Below, in pieces: positions 7,085 to 8,511 of a stretch of DNA of 8,511 bases (positions are counted from its first letter, which is position 1; each line of letters starts with the position of its first letter). The notes under the pieces were generated by a model. It was not told where the DNA came from and ran no database searches. It saw only the letters and a program-made list of their open reading frames with translations. This stretch comes from Streptococcaceae bacterium (lineage in GTDB: Bacteria; Bacillota; Bacilli; Lactobacillales; Streptococcaceae). A program made the position numbers and the translations under genes. The stretch is taken from the NCBI GenBank assembly GCA_009779335.1, contig WREM01000034.1:1-8511 (forward strand), read 5' to 3'.

Positions 7085-7697
7085 ACAAATAAGGTAAGAA
7101 AGGCAATTCTTGCTCTTTTTTTATTAATGAAGCAATAATACCTACACCAGAGGCAATAAGAACAATCCAAGTCAATTCTGTAAGGGAGCAGGAAAATGAG
7201 ACCAAATAAAACCACAGAAAATCACCAGCTCCAATTTTAATATCTTTAAGCTGTGCAATTCCCGCTAATATGAGCCAAATGAGATGATAACCTGTGGGAA
7301 GCTGAATGAAAAGAAACAAACCTGCAAACATAAGCCAAATGATAAAAGGAAAGGAGTGACTCTTTATATCAAAAATTGATAAAATCAATGATAGAATCAA
7401 TGTTAAGCCTTGAATCAGCGAAATCCAACCTGCACCCCAAGACATGATTACAAGTCCTGTAGCAAGTTCAATCCCCATGTACCGCAATGGAATACGCACT
7501 TGACAATATCGACACCGGCTTTTTGATACCAACTGCGAGAAAACGGGAATTAAATCTCGTGCTTTGAGTGTAGTCTGACACCCCTCACACCTTGAACGAC
7601 CAAAAATAATGGATTCAGAAGTATCCCACCGATCAATCACTAAACCAAAGAATGAACCAAAAATTGTTCCAATAAAAAAATATATAAATATCTGCAT
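7041..7697 (-). CDS. comC: Type IV prepilin peptidase / methyltransferase for the competence pseudopilus
   Basis: ComC (PilD family, aspartic peptidase A24) is an inner-membrane enzyme that cleaves leader peptides of ComG-type pseudopilins needed for DNA uptake. The 218-aa protein has the N-terminal GTIFGSFFGLVIDRW motif (10-24) and a cytoplasmic zinc-binding loop with two CxxC pairs (C37/C40, C62/C65). The membrane-embedded catalytic aspartates are D110 (FDIKSHSFP) and D159 (GAGD, 156-159). Several hydrophobic helices cover about 75-215, and a conserved-like PFLPYLSIG lies near the end. The gene looks intact. The start is ATG 7697: the open frame extends to 7766, but that would cross the previous gene's terminator, and family members begin shortly before the GSF motif. 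AAAGG sits only one base before this ATG. A ComX box lies 7 nt upstream. The gene ends inside convergent dinB. Confidence 0.92.
   Translation of the reverse strand: MQIFIYFFIGTIFGSFFGLVIDRWDTSESIIFGRSRCEGCQTTLKARDLIPVFSQLVSKSRCRYCQVRIPLRYMGIELATGLVIMSWGAGWISLIQGLTLILSLILSIFDIKSHSFPFIIWLMFAGLFLFIQLPTGYHLIWLILAGIAQLKDIKIGAGDFLWFYLVSFSCSLTELTWIVLIASGVGIIASLIKKEQELPFLPYLSIGYLVILLWDQIL
7098..7122 (+). terminator. Possible weak terminator after dinB, inside comC
   Basis: A short imperfect hairpin (core GCAA 7103-7106 with TTGC 7110-7113, 3-nt loop, extended by weak pairs through one mismatch) is followed by seven T residues (7116-7122). It starts 14 bp after the dinB stop codon and lies within the 3' part of comC on the opposite strand. 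The stem is weak, so termination may be inefficient. Confidence 0.4.
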
Positions 7698-7704
7698 ACC
7701 TTTA

Positions 7705-7712
7705 TATACGTA
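7705..7712 (-). promoter_or_regulatory. Putative ComX (SigX) box upstream of comC
   Basis: The minus strand reads TACGTATA, seven of eight matches to the streptococcal com/cin box TACGAATA that is recognised by the competence sigma factor ComX. It is preceded by a T-rich stretch, as is reported for such promoters, and stands in front of a late competence gene. Only 7 nt (TAAAGGT) separate it from the comC ATG. Confidence 0.72.
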
Positions 7713-7746
7713 AAAATAAAAAATTTTCTCACTACTGAGAAAATTT
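7712..7746 (-). terminator. Intrinsic terminator of the glk-rhodanese operon
   Basis: There is a perfect 11-bp stem (7721-7731 with 7736-7746) with a 4-nt loop. On the minus strand the stem runs into a T-tract of six Ts, an A and five more Ts, reaching 7712. The base of the stem overlaps the stop codon of the rhodanese-like gene (7745-7747). The other side reads TTTATTTTA, so weaker termination in the + direction is possible. The T-tract ends exactly at the first base of the ComX box. Confidence 0.9.
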
Positions 7747-8131
7747 ATTTTATCTTTCCATTCCATTTACTTAATCCGTCTTTCAAGATATAGATTTCAG
7801 GAATACCTTCCTTTTTCAGCATTTTAGCAATGCGTCTTGATTGAGAAGGGCGACCAAATTCATAGAGAAGAACGGGTTTATTTTTACTGATTGCATTAAT
7901 GCTTTGCTTGATTTGAGAAGTGGGGAGATTACGAGCCCCGTGAATATGCTTTATACGAAACTCATTGGCTTCACGAATATCAATGAGTTGAGAAGTAGCT
8001 ATTAATCGATTAAATTCTTCGTTTTCTACAATTTTTGCATGACGATTGAGACTCCATCTTGGATAAATGAAATAAATCAAAAGTCCAATGATTGCAATAA
8101 TATCAAAAATTAAAAAAAATGTATTTCCCAT
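7745..8131 (-). CDS. Membrane-anchored rhodanese-like protein lacking the catalytic cysteine
   Basis: This 128-aa protein has one N-terminal membrane segment (about 4-23) followed by basic residues (PRWSLNRHAK), so the rest should face the cytoplasm. Residues about 34-125 form a rhodanese-like domain: LIDIRE (49-54), HIHGARNLP (62-70), the active-loop region LLYEFGRP (88-95), and the terminal GLSKWNGKIK typical of the fold. Rhodaneses transfer sulfane sulfur through a cysteine in that loop. Here the position is Glu91, and the protein has no cysteine at all, so sulfurtransferase activity is unlikely. From memory, streptococcal homologues next to glk show a similar loop, which would make this a conserved binding or regulatory variant. 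AAAGGG (8138-8143) precedes the ATG at good spacing. The gene starts 14 bp after the glk stop, so the two are probably co-transcribed. Confidence 0.88.
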   Translation of the reverse strand: MGNTFFLIFDIIAIIGLLIYFIYPRWSLNRHAKIVENEEFNRLIATSQLIDIREANEFRIKHIHGARNLPTSQIKQSINAISKNKPVLLYEFGRPSQSRRIAKMLKKEGIPEIYILKDGLSKWNGKIK

Positions 8132-8145
8132 GAGACGCCCTTTCT

Positions 8146-8511
8146 TTATACCGTAGTCAATGCAAGACTGGCTGCACCAATGATTCCTGCATCATTTCCT
8201 AATACTGCAAGTTTTATTTTTGTCGTATCACGCACAGTTGGAAATGCGTGTTTCTGGAAATAAAACTCAACCTTTTCACGTAAAAATTCTCCTGCAGCAG
8301 AAACTCCTCCACCAATCACAATAGAATCTGGATTGAGTATAGAGCCAAGATTTGCACAAGCAAATCCTAGATAATAGGCAAATTTATCTACAACATTGAG
8401 AGCAAAAGTATCTCCCTCTTGAGCAGCGGTAAATATGGCTTTGGATGTCACTGTTTCTCCGTTGTCAATCTCTGCCTTAATTTGACTGTCTCCAACATAA
8501 AGCTCAGCAAA
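8146..8511 (-). CDS. glk: Glucokinase, ROK family, C-terminal 121 residues (gene starts beyond the right edge)
   Basis: Glucokinase phosphorylates glucose to glucose-6-phosphate with ATP in the cytoplasm. The minus-strand frame is open from the window edge (FAELYVGDSQ...) to the TAA at 8146-8148. A GTG at 8451 inside this frame is not the start. The visible part carries the ROK-family C-terminal signature LGSILNPDSIVIGGGVS (visible residues 55-71) and the terminal NDAGIIGAASLAL (106-118). The ROK zinc-binding cysteine cluster and the catalytic aspartate should lie just off the window. About 121 of roughly 320 residues are seen. Another ROK sugar kinase is possible, but the pairing with the rhodanese-like gene is the arrangement I associate with lactococcal and streptococcal glk. 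It is followed by that gene after 14 bp and the two share a terminator. Confidence 0.9.
   Translation of the reverse strand, partial: FAELYVGDSQIKAEIDNGETVTSKAIFTAAQEGDTFALNVVDKFAYYLGFACANLGSILNPDSIVIGGGVSAAGEFLREKVEFYFQKHAFPTVRDTTKIKLAVLGNDAGIIGAASLALTTV

Noticed and set aside
7698..7766. Longer comC reading frame starting at 7766
   Set aside because: It would start inside the preceding gene and cross that gene's terminator and the ComX box, and the extra 23 residues do not look like a family N-terminus.

Overview
The window is AT-rich, low-GC Gram-positive DNA. It most resembles a Lactococcus chromosome, or a close streptococcal relative. The evidence is the gene set and order (ackA, SNF2 helicase, murC, dinB, comC, rhodanese-like gene, glk), the protein sequences as I recognise them, and a streptococcal-type competence promoter box. 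The species is not resolved. I see no mobile element, CRISPR array, tRNA or rRNA. This is a core housekeeping region, and I found no convincing new multi-gene system.

Left part (1-3871): the 5' part of acetate kinase (ackA) runs leftward off the window. A 168-177 bp intergenic region with divergent promoters separates it from a rightward gene for a full-length SWIM-SNF2 helicase-like ATPase.

Middle (3866-5917): the SNF2 stop codon lies in an inverted repeat that overlaps a good promoter. That promoter serves an unrecognised, small, basic, probably disordered protein and then murC (UDP-N-acetylmuramate--L-alanine ligase). A strong stem-loop terminator begins inside the murC stop codon.

Right part (5984-8511): dinB (DNA polymerase IV) reads rightward and its 3' end overlaps, tail to tail, the 3' end of the leftward gene comC (prepilin peptidase for the competence pseudopilus). 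Upstream of comC on the minus strand is a near-consensus ComX (SigX) box, TACGTATA. It abuts the T-tract of the terminator that ends the preceding glk-rhodanese-like operon. The rhodanese-like protein is membrane-anchored and has no cysteine. glk (ROK-family glucokinase) is cut by the window's right edge.

Functionally the genes cover overflow metabolism (ackA), glycolytic entry (glk), peptidoglycan precursor synthesis (murC), and DNA remodelling, damage tolerance and uptake (SNF2, dinB, comC). The observations most worth following are the ComX box fused to a terminator with almost no 5' leader before comC, the dinB/comC antisense overlap, the unrecognised basic protein before murC, and the promoter-overlapping inverted repeat.
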